64,000 bases of DNA from Viscum album (GCA_963277665.1 OY728163.1:1900802644-1900866643); one strand, 5' to 3'; shown: positions 22,836 to 35,876, counted from the first letter of the stretch. Numbers and translations are program-made. The notes: a model not told the origin generated them from the letters alone.

Positions 22836-23430
22836 CATTACTATAACATCACATAAATAATATCAAAAACAAAATTCTATACTTAAACAATACTAACTTA
22901 TGTCCAACATAATCCATTCCAATCGTTAGGATTATCTAAAATAATTCAGTCCAAGATCATAGTATAAAGAAAACGATTACTTGAAATGTCATCAACAAAG
23001 CATGTGAATACCTTCATTTATCCCCCATATATCTTGTTGGTCACATTCCAGTCATGTGAATACCTTAATCATGTATTCTCTTGAAAAATGAATACCCATT
23101 AAACCTTAGTGAAAACATGAATGCTATCAAAAGTTAACTCTTTCCACATACCAAAATCCAAAAATTCTATATACTCAAACCATGATATAACCTTCTCCAT
23201 ATATCAGTCATGAGCTCATGAATACTATCAAACATTTAATTTTCTCCTTATCCCTTAATTATGCGCATATCATCTATATTCTAAAAATATCTGAATAACC
23301 TTTAATGGATACTGGTACCATTAATCAAACACTTTCAAAACTCAAGGAAAGACAACAGTGTAACAATCCTTAGATGTCTCTTTATTCCATAGTACAATGA
23401 GATTACTTAAACAAAATTACACTTGATAAA
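22836..23430 (-). other. E4 internal noncoding tract, part 2
   Basis: AT-rich with repeated short phrases ('tgaataccttcatt', 'tgaatactatcaaac', 'tgtgaataccttaatc') near 23010-23245. No protein recognised. Confidence 0.55.
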
Positions 23431-23437
23431 CATGTAA

Positions 23438-24013
23438 TCATTCCACTACCTTCTTAAACCATTGACCGAGCTTCAACAATTCTTTCATCTCACATATCAT
23501 TTGTAGTCTCTTCATCAGCATAAATACTACCCATATGGCCGTACTGATTCTCTTCATGAGACTTTCCCTTAGGGCATTGGTTTGCATAATGCCCATACAT
23601 TCCACATTTAAAACATTTAACCATTGTTGATGTCGTTGTAATACCATTATCCTCATGGTGTTAACTGAGCCTTTTCCTTTGCACTTACTGGCTTTGTGTC
23701 CTTCTTTTCCACACCCAAAGCATCTTCCAGTTCCCTTGAAACAATCTCCTCGATGCCTCTTCCCACATGATTTACATGAGGGAAATTGAACTATCTTTCC
23801 TCTATGATCATCATGAAACTCCATCTTTTTCTTATTATCTGAGTTGGGAAACTTACCAAAGTTGAGATTATTTATCATATTATGAAATTGCTGATTAGGC
23901 ATAATAATGATGTTTGGACTTCCAAATCCCGTTTCATTTTGTTTCTCATGAAGAATATCATTCCATTGTCCGTCATATCCTCCATTATCACGAATCTTCA
24001 TGTTTCCAGCCAT
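23438..24013 (-). pseudogene. gag: E4 gag C-terminal part with zinc knuckles, frameshifted
   Basis: A 191-codon frame starts MAGNMKIRDN. Residues 80-91 form C-x2-C-x3-H-x3-C and residues 98-111 form C-x2-C-x4-H-x4-C (CFGCGKEGHKASKC), the nucleic-acid-binding knuckles of a gypsy nucleocapsid. A third knuckle (CFKCGMYGHYANQC) is encoded just downstream but in another frame, so a one-base shift lies near the codons after residue 120. The capsid domain expected upstream is missing, since only about 250 bp separate the start from the primer site. The product, if any, would be an incomplete RNA-binding Gag fragment. Confidence 0.85.
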
Positions 24014-24259
24014 TTTCTAAAACCCAAAAAGAATAGTGTGAGAGGCAAAAATCATGCTAGGGAAAACAACATAGTAAAGGGGGAGCACCTTCAATATCTA
24101 ACATATTAGGATAAATTCTAATATCGTTACCGTAGTTCTAGGACTATATCCTATACGTATACTTATCCTTAGGGACATCCCTAGACATACCTTAGAAATA
24201 TCTATAGGGATCTCACTAACATTTTCACATCCTAGTTTCCAAAGGTTGACTAAACCTTT

Positions 24260-24273
24260 CCTCTGATACCAAC
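24260..24273 (-). other. E4 primer-binding site (tRNA-iMet)
   Basis: On the minus strand TTGGTATCAGAGG follows the LTR end directly, the initiator-methionine primer site. Confidence 0.88.
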
Positions 24274-27200
24274 TATAAAGACCCGACGCTTAACGTACAT
24301 GGAAATTACATTACTTTTGCGGAATACTTAGTACATAACAAAAACACACACACAAGGACCGTAATAGTTTAGTGTCTTTGCAAACTCGGAATATAATCTT
24401 CTAATCATGGTGAAAGATCTTCAACATCTCCCATAAAGATCTTCCCTTTTTTTACCTAAAATCTTTCTTTATATCCTGGGGAAAAGAAAACATAAAAGGG
24501 GGAGCTCAAATTCTCAGTAAGGGTAAACAAAAGAAATATCAATCTCATCATATTCATAAGAACATAACATTTTGGAAATCTTAACCTGTAAAAGAGATCA
24601 TAATATCATAACATGGGATAAATCATAGTAGTGAAATGTAATCCCAATAATCATAAATTAAAACATGAAACTTTTTGGAATACACACATAATCATAGAGA
24701 ATCATTTCTTATTAGTCAAGACTCATTGCCAAGACTATCTTAGTGGACAAAGTCCATTTATGAACTGAGTTCACCCCTCGTTTCAGCCCTGTTTCACTGA
24801 ACCGGTTTAACCTGCCGTTCCAGCCATGTCTATCTCATGAGATATAAAATCTTTAACGAATGCATTGGAGGGAGATATAGGTCCCACCCATCTCATAATG
24901 ATACCATTCTTATGTGTGCCATAAATCATAAATCATACATCACTGCATAACCCATTTAATAAAAATGGGATTCTTAAACATCATAACATCATAAAACAAT
25001 TCATATAAGATAAAGGAATTCATAAAAATAATTCCATCACAACATAATCAAATCAATGTAATAATAGGTATAGAAACAAAACCCTATATTATCTTATATG
25101 GAAAATAATTTTGATAAAACACTTGAACTCCATTCTTGAGGAAAATATCCTTTCTACTTCAAAAACATTTTCCTTTCTTAACATGTCATACAATTTTAAA
25201 CTAAAATAAGTTTATTAAAAATAAAATTGAAAACTTGTAAAGGAAGCTTCTTGTAAATAATGTTTTAAAAATCCATTCATGCCGTATAAGTTAAAAAAAA
25301 CATTCTTCTCGTACTTTTGTCGGAAAAGTCAAAAAGTACCTCGTACGAAAAACGAAAAACGATTCCTTTCATATCTTTTACTAAAAACTAAACAAAGGGT
25401 AAAATTGGATTTAAACTATTATATAAGGATATAAATATTACATATTGAGGAAACAAGGATGTGGATGATAAAATACACCCCAGTAAATAACAAAGTATAA
25501 ATAATCTCGGATAAAAATGAGATTGTTATATTTTCCCTTACCTTAGGTCCAATTTGCTTCGTAAGTGTCCGAAACTCCTGTATAATGATTTAAATAATGT
25601 TATTTACTTATTCCAGAATCATACTTATTTTTATGATATCATATATGGTTCACTTATGACTTTATTATACCTATTTGTTTGTAAATTCCATGTTAAAGAG
25701 CGTTTTGGGTAAAATCGTTTCATTTGTCATCCGTGTTTTGACTCGTAATTATTAATATGATTACTTAGATCATGATTACTTAATTCCATAATATAAAACA
25801 TTATTTATATATAATATATATTCAGAATATACATATATATAATAGATCAGTAAATGGAAATAAATACATTGTTCATGGAGATGGTAGGCCGTACGTACGC
25901 ATGAATGCTATTTTCGTTTCCTTATTGAGTTGAATGGAATTAAGTAGATGAAATACATATATATACACATAAATCCAGTATCATTATTATGTCATATATT
26001 TCATGATTACTTATTATATATACTTTATAATAATTCATGAATGGTGAACGTGGAGAATGAATCTCATCGCATCGTGGAGACGGTAGTCCGTACGTACGGA
26101 CGAGCGATGATATCGTTCTCATGATCGTGGAATTGTATTGGAGTGTATGTATAATATTTCAGAAACAATATCACTTTACAATAATCATATATAGTTATTA
26201 TGTACACCATTATACCCATCCAAGTAAGGTGGTGGTGGAAAATAGATTACACCACGGTGTGGAGACGGTATTCCGTACGTACGCACGCGCGGTGATTTCG
26301 TTTTCCGTAGGATGGATAGATGGTGAAATAGGGTTGTTTCATACTTATAATAACATATCAGTATGTTAGTGATACTGATGTTATTACTTCATAATGAAAC
26401 AACCTAAGAAGAAGAAGTGGAAGAAGAAATAAAGTTTAAAGGATCGGTAACAGACATTACCTCTTCTTTGAAGCGCCTCTTTGAGTCCTCCTCTTAGGGC
26501 ACTAAAATTGGTCTTTTAAGAATACCAGGACCTCTAGGATGTTTCTAAGGAAGTGAAGAAGAGAATTTTTCAGGGTTTGGCCTAGCTTTAAGGCTCAAAG
26601 TGGTGTGAGGAAGAGAGGGAGGAGGTGCCCTTTTATAAGGGAGGAGAGGGGCACCTTTGGAATAACTAAAAATATTATTTTATTATAAAGCCAAATTCGG
26701 TTTTAAATAGCTCCAAATGGATTTATTTAGAAGCTAAGGTGGGGATGGTTCGAAAGCCTTTCATCCAATAAAATTTAGACAAGTTTAGGTTCCTATTTTA
26801 ACCTTATCATTTATATTTAACTTTAAGTTAGATAATTTTACTTTTACCGTGTCTTTTTGTGTTCTTACACTATAAGGTTAATAAACTTACTATAACAATA
26901 CAAAAGAACCCCAAGTTATTTATTATTAATATATATAACCTTATCTAAGTCATTTTTCCGAACCTCATATGTTAAGGAATAAAATAACAATTAATAATAT
27001 AATATTTGTTTTAAAAACTATTTTATGTCAATTTTGACACTATTTAGTAATTTATTTTTGTGAAAATCATAACAGAATGATTAGTTCGAAACAAGTTAAT
27101 TAAATCAATACTAAAATGTCATATTAACCTATAAAATTAGTTTAATTCATAAAAAGTCTCAAATTACATTTATTTTGGTATTTAAAAGATCAATTATGTC

Positions 27201-28480
27201 AATATTTCATTAATAAGATAATTACTGCATCATCTTTGTGTCAAAAATAAATTAAATTATTTAATGTCTAAAAATTACAAATAAAATACAATTATGTAGG
27301 AAATAATTTTATCTTTCTAATGAATATTTATAGTCGAATTTATCTTATGTATAACCCTATATTAAAAATGATATACGTATTAAAATTTGATTTTAACTAT
27401 TTTAACCCTTATTTAAATAAATTAATAATAAATGTCCTAATCTAATCCAAGTGGGCCTAAATGGTCATATTTTATTCCTAAGGTTGTTTTTGGTCGAATT
27501 ACCCTTATCCAATAGAATTAGGACATGTGTTAGGGTAATAATAATATCATTTTTACCCTTAATTACCCTATTTACTTTTAATCGTGGTAAAAAAAAGTAA
27601 AAAAGTTACTATTCACCAAAAATTATTTTCATCTCATTGAACCACATTTTACTTACTGACATCAACAGTGTCTCTCAGATTTTTGAAATTCCACTCACAG
27701 AAGTGGTAAAATTAAGTTTTATGAAAAATTCATTTTTTTTAACTACCACTTAGTGGTTTCATTATTCATCAAAAAATGAAAGTTTGCAGAAAAATACCAA
27801 AAATTAGGCCTAAGATATATTTGATATTATGAACTGAAAAATGATGTCTATTTTACCAAATTTAAAACATATCATTTTCATTACTTAATTTAAAAATTAA
27901 TTCCCGTCGTCAAAACAAATAGCGTGTTCTTAAGAGATAATAACTATCAAAAGATTGGCACTTGTTTATGTTTGGTTTAAATGTGAAATTACATCCAATG
28001 ACCAACATTGAATTAAATTGTAAAAATATATTATAAATATACTTTAAACCCACTCAAATTAATAATTTATCACTATTAATTATTTCGATTAAAAAGGTTG
28101 TTTTTAATGAAAATTTAGTAATTTTCACTATTCATCAGAAAATGAAAGTTATCCGAAAAGTACCAAAATTTCACCCTAATCTAATTTCGATATTCCGAAT
28201 CCAAAAATGAAGTCCATTTTGAAAAATAAAATTTACAAAATTTCAAAAAGTGGTTATTACTATTCATAACGGCTAGTTTTAATAATATTTTAATAACATA
28301 TTGTTGTTTAGTGAAACTCGTTATTGCGTACAACACATGCTATCGAGGAAGGTCGTGATTGCGTGTAATGCAAGGCAGGTCAAGGATGAATGTTGTGCAA
28401 GCTCCTTTTGGTGTAGCGTACAACACAAGACATTAATGAAATTAAAAGGAATATTTTTCATAAAATCTCGGGGTGTTACA
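24274..28480 (-). repeat. E4 5' LTR (4,207 bp)
   Basis: Partner of 17825-22030, collinear over its whole length with scattered substitutions and small indels. On the minus strand it starts TGTAACACCCCGAG and ends GGGTCTTTATA. The triple hairpin module is at 25872-26294. Confidence 0.92.
25872..26294. repeat. Triple hairpin module in the E4 5' LTR
   Basis: Copies at 25872-25905 (TTCAT/ATGAA), 26064-26110 (TCATCGC/GCGATGA) and 26250-26294 (CACCACG/CGCGGTG). Core substitutions relative to the other LTR fall mostly outside the arms. Confidence 0.75.
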
Positions 28481-28485
28481 ATAGC
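28481..28485. repeat. Right target-site duplication of E4 (atagc)
   Basis: Differs from atagt at 17820-17824 in the last base. Confidence 0.65.
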
Positions 28486-31400
28486 TGCTCGATTCCCATC
28501 GTCAATCGTTCTATAAAACCAACTCGGCCAATGCATTGAACTAGCCATTCCTGAACTGTCTTCTTTTCGATGAGGTTTGCTACTGTTTCGGTGTATACCG
28601 AACCCCATGCTGCAGTGATGGGATCATCAAGAAGTGTGCTCAAGTGACGACTTGGGCTCCAAAGAAAACATATGGGCGTTTTGTTCCGACTCGCTTGAAG
28701 TTGATTTGGTGGTTCTTCCACCCTTGGAGTAGTACCACCCATTCAACTGATAGCGTGCGTTCTACTCCAATATCGATTCGATCCGGTATGCGTTTTGAGA
28801 GGCCCTCTCTACTTTCCAATGCAATGGCCATTTCCAACACTACAGCTAGGCCAGGTTCAAGGTGCGGTACCATCATAGCAGCTGGGGTGACATGAAACAA
28901 GTGGTTGATCTTATTCAATACGTACTTGAGGACTGAAGAACTGATTGGCTCGATCACTACTGGGTTCCTCTGGGGGTAGTCCGCCTGATCACTGCCTGGT
29001 CTGTTCAATTGGATACCTAGGAGATGAATCTGGACGATGAAAAATGATACATTCCACTGCATTTAAACCAACCCAATCATAGTAGCATTGACTTCTGACA
29101 TCATCTCTTTCAGCTTGAGTTGTTCCATTACTATCCCCCACCGTGTCTCATTTTAACTCCATCTATGACCCCAGACTGAAGTCCATTTCAACTGAAGGGT
29201 CGGTATAATATAGGTATTTGTGTTGGCTCCCAATGCGCTACTATGTTTGATAGAACCATCATAGGAATGACGATATTTCCTTTCAACTAAAAAAGGTGAA
29301 GCGAGTTGTAGCAGATTCTAGGGAAAAAGAAAATGAATCAATGTTCTTTTGGGACATTAGAGTGGCATCGATATAACTAGACAAGAGCCAAAATAGGTCT
29401 GTATCAAACCCACATAGGATATCAAATTCACATCCTGAAACACAGCATGAACATAATAATAATAGATGCATTCAAAAACCTTGGCCATTCTTTTGAACCC
29501 TTCTCCCTATGGCCAGGTATTCTTCCTATATAGTTATAGGAAGAGTACCTGTCGATAGCTGGTTGTTTCCCATGAATCGTTCTACTGCTTCTTTCTTGTG
29601 CGGGAATGAATCAATTCACAAGGCGATCTGATCCAATTCAGCTGCCCCCACCTATAAAACCCCCCATGACATTCCAAAGCGTCACCACTCATGACTCACA
29701 CTATTATAAGAGTACTGAATGTCGAGGTATTCAACTACACTATATTAGAATGTATAAATAGTCACCGAGAATCAAAAACAGTAAAGTCTCCAGGGCTCAA
29801 TCTCTTAGGGGAGGGGTCACAAATGAAATGGAGAATATGACCCTATCTAAATCCTAAATCTAATTAGTATATAGATGAATTAGTAAACCACCATCCAATC
29901 AATAACCATTGGGCAGTCTAGTTCGATCAAGTACCGTAGTTCACAAGCCAGAGTACAGAGCAGGATACCCCACCCCTTTCTATATAGTCTATATGGGTAT
30001 CACCCCGGATTTTCAACCCCCCTTCCTAGTATCATGAATTCCAGACTCGTCACACCAACCCCATTCCACAATGCCTAATTGGGTTTTCGGTCTCTCGATG
30101 ATGACCACTGTTAGAGTAGAGTACTAACAATGGTGAGCCCCCTACGAAACGACCCCAAATAGACGACAACTTTTTCAAAAGGCATCAGGGGTAGGTGTGT
30201 TCCCGGTCCCCCTTGGCTTATTGGATCTATCGATGGGATTATTGGAGTTGAGTAAGGACTCACCTTCCCACTGGACTTTCTTGCACCCCATTCACTGTTT
30301 GGGTACCCAGGTGCACATGGCTAGAGTAGTGGTCGTGCATGACTGGATTTGGGTATGAGATGCTTTCCAGACCTGGTTGAGATGACGTTCCGTATTGGTA
30401 GGTACTAGGTTCCTGCTTTCCACTTTCGTTCTTCAAATATATTGAATAGACTATCCCGATTTCACTCCATGCTATCCCCATTTATAGTTAAGCATAGGCA
30501 TTGGCATTGGCTTCCCAGCTACTCTCATTCTAGTGATGGTGTGCTCATGGGTTTGCCAGGAAACTGTGCTTCCAGTGGGTAGGTTGGGTGAAATGTCAGT
30601 ACTCTAGTCTAATATTCCTCCCTTCCGGCATAGCAAGTCAAAGGTGTAATATAGGTAGTAGAGCATTCCTATCCCAATGTCGCCATGATCCATACCTGGC
30701 CGAAGGCTTGGTGGTGTCAACTCATATTCTACTACCTATATTATACAGAGAACCATACTGTTTCCCTATTGATATGGAAAGCCGGGGGGATCAACGGATC
30801 GCTCACCCCGGTGTACGCAACTAGCAGATCGATTACAGCATTGGCCCCCAGGAAATATATATCAGTACCAAGAGTTACTTCACCCGGTTTCATAGCGTTG
30901 TTTCCTATTTGATCGTCACCCCTTTCCAAATTTCAACAAAACCTTCAATATAGCCTGGTACTTAATATATTAAGGTTCCATCTTTGCTAGTTTGATGCCC
31001 CTCAGAACTCTACTCTAATAGTACTTCTACCTATATTATACTAAGTTGTGCCCACCGATACTGCTATATATTGACCATGAACTCATGACTGCTGCCATAG
31101 GTACTCTTCTATATAGTGTAGGTCTTCCGGACCAGACGAAAGGGGATGATTCCAATAGGATGATGAGTTGGTGGTATTGGTGTGCAGCAGTTGACATATG
31201 GGAGTGAACGCTGGGTGGTGAGGTTGGTATAGGAAACTTGATAATTGGAATGGACCAAACGGTACACACCACTTTGTACTGCCTATTTTCCTCTTATAAT
31301 TTAGAGTAGCCTACCTTATCTGACCAAACCATGGAGGACCTGGGTTACATGCAGTATCTGACTATCTAGATTATACGGATGGAGGACCCGGACCGTCTAA

Positions 31401-33950
31401 CCGCTGTGTTCCAAGCCTATAAATCGTTGTTGTTTAGCCAGCCACTTGTTTCCCTTTTGCCTAGAGGTCTCTTTGAACTCGTATTGGGATCTCTTATGCC
31501 GAGGGTCTGGGCCCGGGCTAGTTCGAGGCATTTTTTGTTCACCGGGAAGCCTAGACTCAACCTACAATGCCCCTACCTTATTGGTGTAGGTTCCCATCTG
31601 TCGCGCTCGCAACTACCCCATCCATATATAGTCGACTGTTTTCACCGGTCGCTCATCATGAATCAATTTGATTCTAATCTGTACTTATGAACATCATCGC
31701 TATTGAACACCTCCATTTACATTACTTTTTTCCATTATCCCATCATTTCAAAACCCAACTGCTATTTTCCCAATGCCTGCTCTTGCACCCCCAGCATCTC
31801 ATATTCACAAGGTTGTTTTTTCCATCGGTACCAATTATTAATATAGAAGAGTACCTATCTATATTATACTGATAACATATATTGATATAGCTTTCTTGGC
31901 CCTTTCAATGATATGATATAGAGTCAGAAACATGACTTTCAAGGGCTTCTTGGTATTCCATAAATTTGATCTGATATTGAATACAAAAGAACTACCGCTG
32001 TATTTGCTCCTCCTTTCGTCTAATGAGGTTTTTACAAACGTGATCCGTGAATGGGAACACTTGAAAGTGTGTTCTGACTCCAATTATACCTTCCATTCAA
32101 GAGAGGGGTTCACTTCCTACTCCATAGTAGGCCCATTGGATCAAACGCTCAGTAAGGGTAGTGGTTTAATATCATTTGTGATGTAGTCCTCCACGGTAGT
32201 CACCAGGAATTGAGAGGAACAACATCGTTGCTAGTTAGTGTTCCTGATCTGATCTATGGTAGTGAGGAGGGATCAAGGTGATTGAGTATCAAACTATCAA
32301 GAAAGCTTATACTTATATATCAGGTACTCTTAAATAACTATATATACGAGTACCATAGAGTAGAGTACTGATATGCCTGATATGTCGGTCCCACATCTCT
32401 CTCTGTACTATCGTAAATAGGATCTAGGAAGGACAGTCAATTCTTCAGCTGCGGGATATCTATTATAGGATAGGTACTTTGTCTATATAATTATTGAAGA
32501 AACCTTTCTTCAAAAGAGGTTGATAGTTGACCGAGAAAGAGTCCCTAGAGGGGGAGGCTAGTCATATATGCTATTCTTCCAAAGATGAAATATCAACAGT
32601 ACTCTTCTATAATAGTGGTGACTCTAGACTATTAGAGTAGAGTACTGAGTGTGAAAAGTATGGGTGGAGTACGGGCCTGGTACTGATATATATTGAGAGT
32701 TTCAATCAGGCATGACATCTCCAAATCACATAGATAAGAACAGAGTGATAGCAAACAGAGATGAGGTTTTTGTCAAGTCTCACCATTGACTGAGATGGAC
32801 CAAAAACATCATTGAGAGCACTTGTTCCCCTCTCCAACCGCTTCATCAAGATCCCCCATGTAAGATCCGAGACATTGCTTCTACCTAGCAGCGAGATTTT
32901 TTCCCTCTCTATCCGCCTCATCCACCCTTACACCCTTCACAATACTCTACTCTAATAGTCTTCTGGCGTTTCTCAATTCGCGACGCAACGATTGATATAT
33001 GAAATTTCATATATCAAGTCATGTATTTTATCTGATGATCAGAAGTCATGGAATCTATCCCATACCATTCTATTGGACATTGAGGTTCGAATCTTGTCCC
33101 CGCCTCATCACTTGAGATACAGGGGTCACTCACTCCTTTGAGTCCTTTTTTTATAGAATAACTTAGTAGTTGAGAGATGCGCCATTTAGTATGACATCCT
33201 ACTGCATGGAACTCACCTTTGGTGGCCTAGTCCCCAGGTGGAAACAAATTTCTAATTGTACGAGTGGTGTACAGTTTATATGGGCACCTACCGAAAATCA
33301 AGAATACCACGAGTATTGCAATGGCATTGCAGTGGGGTCTGAAAGAATCAATTTTCAGTACTTTTTTAATAAATGATAGGGATAAGGAACTGAAGAGTAC
33401 TGAAGGCCAGAGAGAAGCTAAGAAGCATTGAATTGGAATAAGAGTTTGAGAATGGGAGGGGGGGGATGCCAGTTTGATGTCATTGGTGGTGGCATCACTT
33501 GACTACAATTTACCTTTGATGAAATAATCAATTAAGTAGCTAGGGAGTTGGTGGGATCTCTCTGGTTTGGTAGTTCATGGCCCAAAACGACTATTAGAGT
33601 AGAGTACTGACAATATATATAAGTACCAGAGGGTACGATATGCATTCCACTGGTTCCCCTTTGGAATTGGAGGGGTCAACTATTAGAATATATTAGTCTC
33701 ATTCATATGACTCGACTGAGTTGGTCATCCGCCAATATATATCAGTACGAGCCCCTGCCAGTACTCAAGTAATATCTTCGTGTTTGGTTGTGGCCAAGAG
33801 ATGATGGCCATATCCACTAGCATCATCCTTGAACCAGATCTAGTCATGGGAAAGGAAGGGGCATGCAAATGGGTGAATGGATGTGAGTGGTTCAACAATA
33901 GTGAGATCAATCATGGTCAACAGACTGCACGCCTGTCATGGGGTAACTAG
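28486..33950. other. Block M, stretch upstream of ccmFN: no recognised gene
   Basis: Longest frames are 28640-29062 (minus, 140 codons) and 31379-31690 (plus, 103 codons). Neither shows motifs or membrane segments I can assign, and both are of the size expected by chance in this composition. The stretch is dense in short motifs (30109, 31006, 31101, 31851, 32629, 33590 and others) and contains a 26-bp perfect palindrome at 32992-33017. Confidence 0.55.
32992..33017. repeat. 26-bp perfect palindrome
   Basis: TTGATATATGAAA followed directly by TTTCATATATCAA; no loop. Confidence 0.9.
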
Positions 33951-33986
33951 TTGAGACTATTAGAGTATATTACTAAGGGGAAAGGT

Positions 33987-35876
33987 CAATATATATTAGT
34001 ATCGTTTGGTTGGACAGTTCCATTCAACTTCCCTTCGGTGAAAAATTCCATATGCATTGATGGTGATGCAATGATGGAACAATTTCATTATTCATTTTTC
34101 GCGGTTGCATTCCTAACTACTCGAAGTGATGCGTTTGAAAAAACCTATGATTTTAGGATCCTGCTGCTTGCCTATATAGGTTATTCGTTCCGTCAGTCAC
34201 CGAATCACTTGACCGTTCAATTTCACTTATCCGATAATGCACTGATTCTCTTTCATCTCTCAGGTACTTGGGTGAATCACGATGGTAGTATACTATATGG
34301 GTTTCTTTTCTTTCGATCAATTTGATTCCTTTCTTGTTTTTCCAATGTCTTTCTAAATGTCAGAATTCCAACATCTATCTTATAGCTTGGGGAATGAGGT
34401 GGTCGAACTGCACCAGCAGTTGGACCGAGCATCAGCGTTTTAGTGTCCACCGTTTAGTATGTTTCCCTTTTCTTCCTTTGGGGTCTAGGAAAGCAATTTT
34501 GGGTTAGCATGTTTTGCAATGGCCATACGGTATTGGAGTGGATGGAAAAAGGAATTCCATTTGTTCCTTGTTTTTCGTTGTTCGGGGTTCTGCAATTAGA
34601 TAGTCTGACTCGGTTCTTGGGCATTTGGCACTATCGTATCACTCTACCTGTGTATAGAAAGTGGGGTTGGGGAATGGATTGGTTGGTGTTCGCTTTCATG
34701 TTCACCTAAATGGAGGATCCATTTGTAGATGGAGTCTGGGGTGTTCGTACTGAGCCATTAGCAGCATCAAATCCTGTGCCACTTGATCCGGTATCAGCAA
34801 TCCATCTGCCCGACATCTATTGGGGTGACCTCACTAGTTGTTTCATGGATAGAATCATGATATAAAACCTATGGGAATGGAATGAATGTCCTGGTATTTT
34901 CAACAGAAACGACATAGTGGAATTGAACTGGTTTTATCGCTACTCATTCGGTACGGTCAGAGGTAGCTCGAAATTGAACTGGAGGCCTTGGGACCATCCA
35001 TCCAATACGCCGATGAAGGTGACAAAGAAGCTCGATTCCTCAATAGTGCGGCCTGGTCATTTCAAGTCCAGTTGTTCACTAACCAGGTCCTCCAAAGACC
35101 AGGATGTTCCTGGCCAGAAGACTCACCAGGTCATTACCGGGTCTGACCTGGGATATGTGAAGTATCCCAGTGAGCTCACGGGATACGTGAAGTATCCCAG
35201 TGAGCACCTAGGATACGCGAAGTATCCTAGTGAGTACCTGGGATACGCGAAGTGTCCCAGTGAGGACCTGAGATACGTTAATTATCTCAGTGAGTACCTG
35301 GGATACGTGATGTATCCCAATGAGAACCTGGGAAAACCTGGTCGTGACATCCAGGAAGGTACCCCATTGGAGTGTAGTCAGACCCGGGATTGTGGCAAGG
35401 TAAAACCTGGGCCCATATCTCATCTCATCATCATCAAACCACCAACTCCATTCGAAGAGACCTCAAATCAAAGAGACCAACTCAATGGAAACAATAGGCG
35501 TGCTGCAGGTGAAAGGGAATGTGTGGAGTGCTTAGAAGTGGGTTTGGACCAGTCGATGTTGGAATTGGATATTTGGACATGTTGTTCATTTCACACTATG
35601 GGAATCATTCTAGGAAGTTGGTGGGATCATCATGAATTATGTCGGGGTGGCTGGTGGTTTTGGGATCCCGTTGAAAATGCATCCGCCTATTCTCACCTTA
35701 TTGCTACCTCTTCTCTTCATGTAGTGAATCAGCCATTTCTTGCTTGGTGGTCCTCGCTGCTTAGCATATGGAAATGGGTGGTCTATCTCTCCGGTTCGTT
35801 CTCGATTCGGTCTGGCATGCTTTCAACTATTCATAGTTTTGCAATGGATTGAGGGTTCATGAGAGGCATTCAGGTC
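33987..35876 (+). pseudogene. ccmFN: Mitochondrial ccmFN-like gene, frame kept but with stop codons
   Basis: ccmFN encodes the N-terminal part of the cytochrome c haem lyase, a membrane protein of the mitochondrial inner membrane. Three segments match in order and in one frame: the N-terminal region at about 34060-34310 (FHYS, then SGTWVNHDGSIL); the middle at 34710-34865 (DPF..., RTEPLA, AIH-P); and the WWD haem-handling segment at about 35600-35685 (GSWWDHHEL, GGWWFWDPVENAS), followed by FSIRSGML and SFAMD. Total span is about 630 codons, near the usual 570-600. In-frame stops fall at 34323, 34383, 34395, about 34455, 34707, 34863 and 35850, far fewer than chance. A hairpin minisatellite lies in the variable region. 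Best reading is a pseudogene. Confidence 0.82.
35149..35328 (+). repeat. 30-bp hairpin minisatellite within the ccmFN frame (six units)
   Basis: Six units of 30 bp, each with an inverted repeat such as GGGATAC-GTGAA-GTATCCC followed by AGTGAG. Being a multiple of three, it keeps the frame and encodes a 10-residue repeat (GYVKYPSEYL and variants). Unit 3 has AGGATAC/GTATCCT and unit 5 has GAGATA/TATCTC, so paired stem positions changed together. Confidence 0.9.

Larger units (their letters stand above)
17825..28480 (-). mobile_element. E4: LTR retrotransposon with 4.2-kb LTRs, no pol
   Basis: Two LTRs of 4,206 and 4,207 bp, highly alike throughout, flank 2,243 bp of internal sequence. Read on the minus strand the order is 5' LTR (28480 to 24274), primer site, gag remnant, a long noncoding tract, polypurine tract, 3' LTR (22030 to 17825). 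No reverse transcriptase or integrase trace is visible, so it depended on a helper for movement. Near-equal LTR length, visibly high LTR similarity and its position inside M make it one of the youngest layers. It is close in design to large nonautonomous gypsy-like derivatives; the gag knuckles suggest a gypsy ancestor. Confidence 0.9.

Noticed and set aside
28640..29062. 140-codon minus-strand frame at the left of block M's right part
   Set aside because: No recognisable motif or membrane pattern, overlapping plus-strand frames of similar quality, and no sign of codon constraint.
35149..35328. CRISPR-like array
   Set aside because: Units are contiguous with no unique spacers, and the setting is plant DNA; it is a minisatellite.
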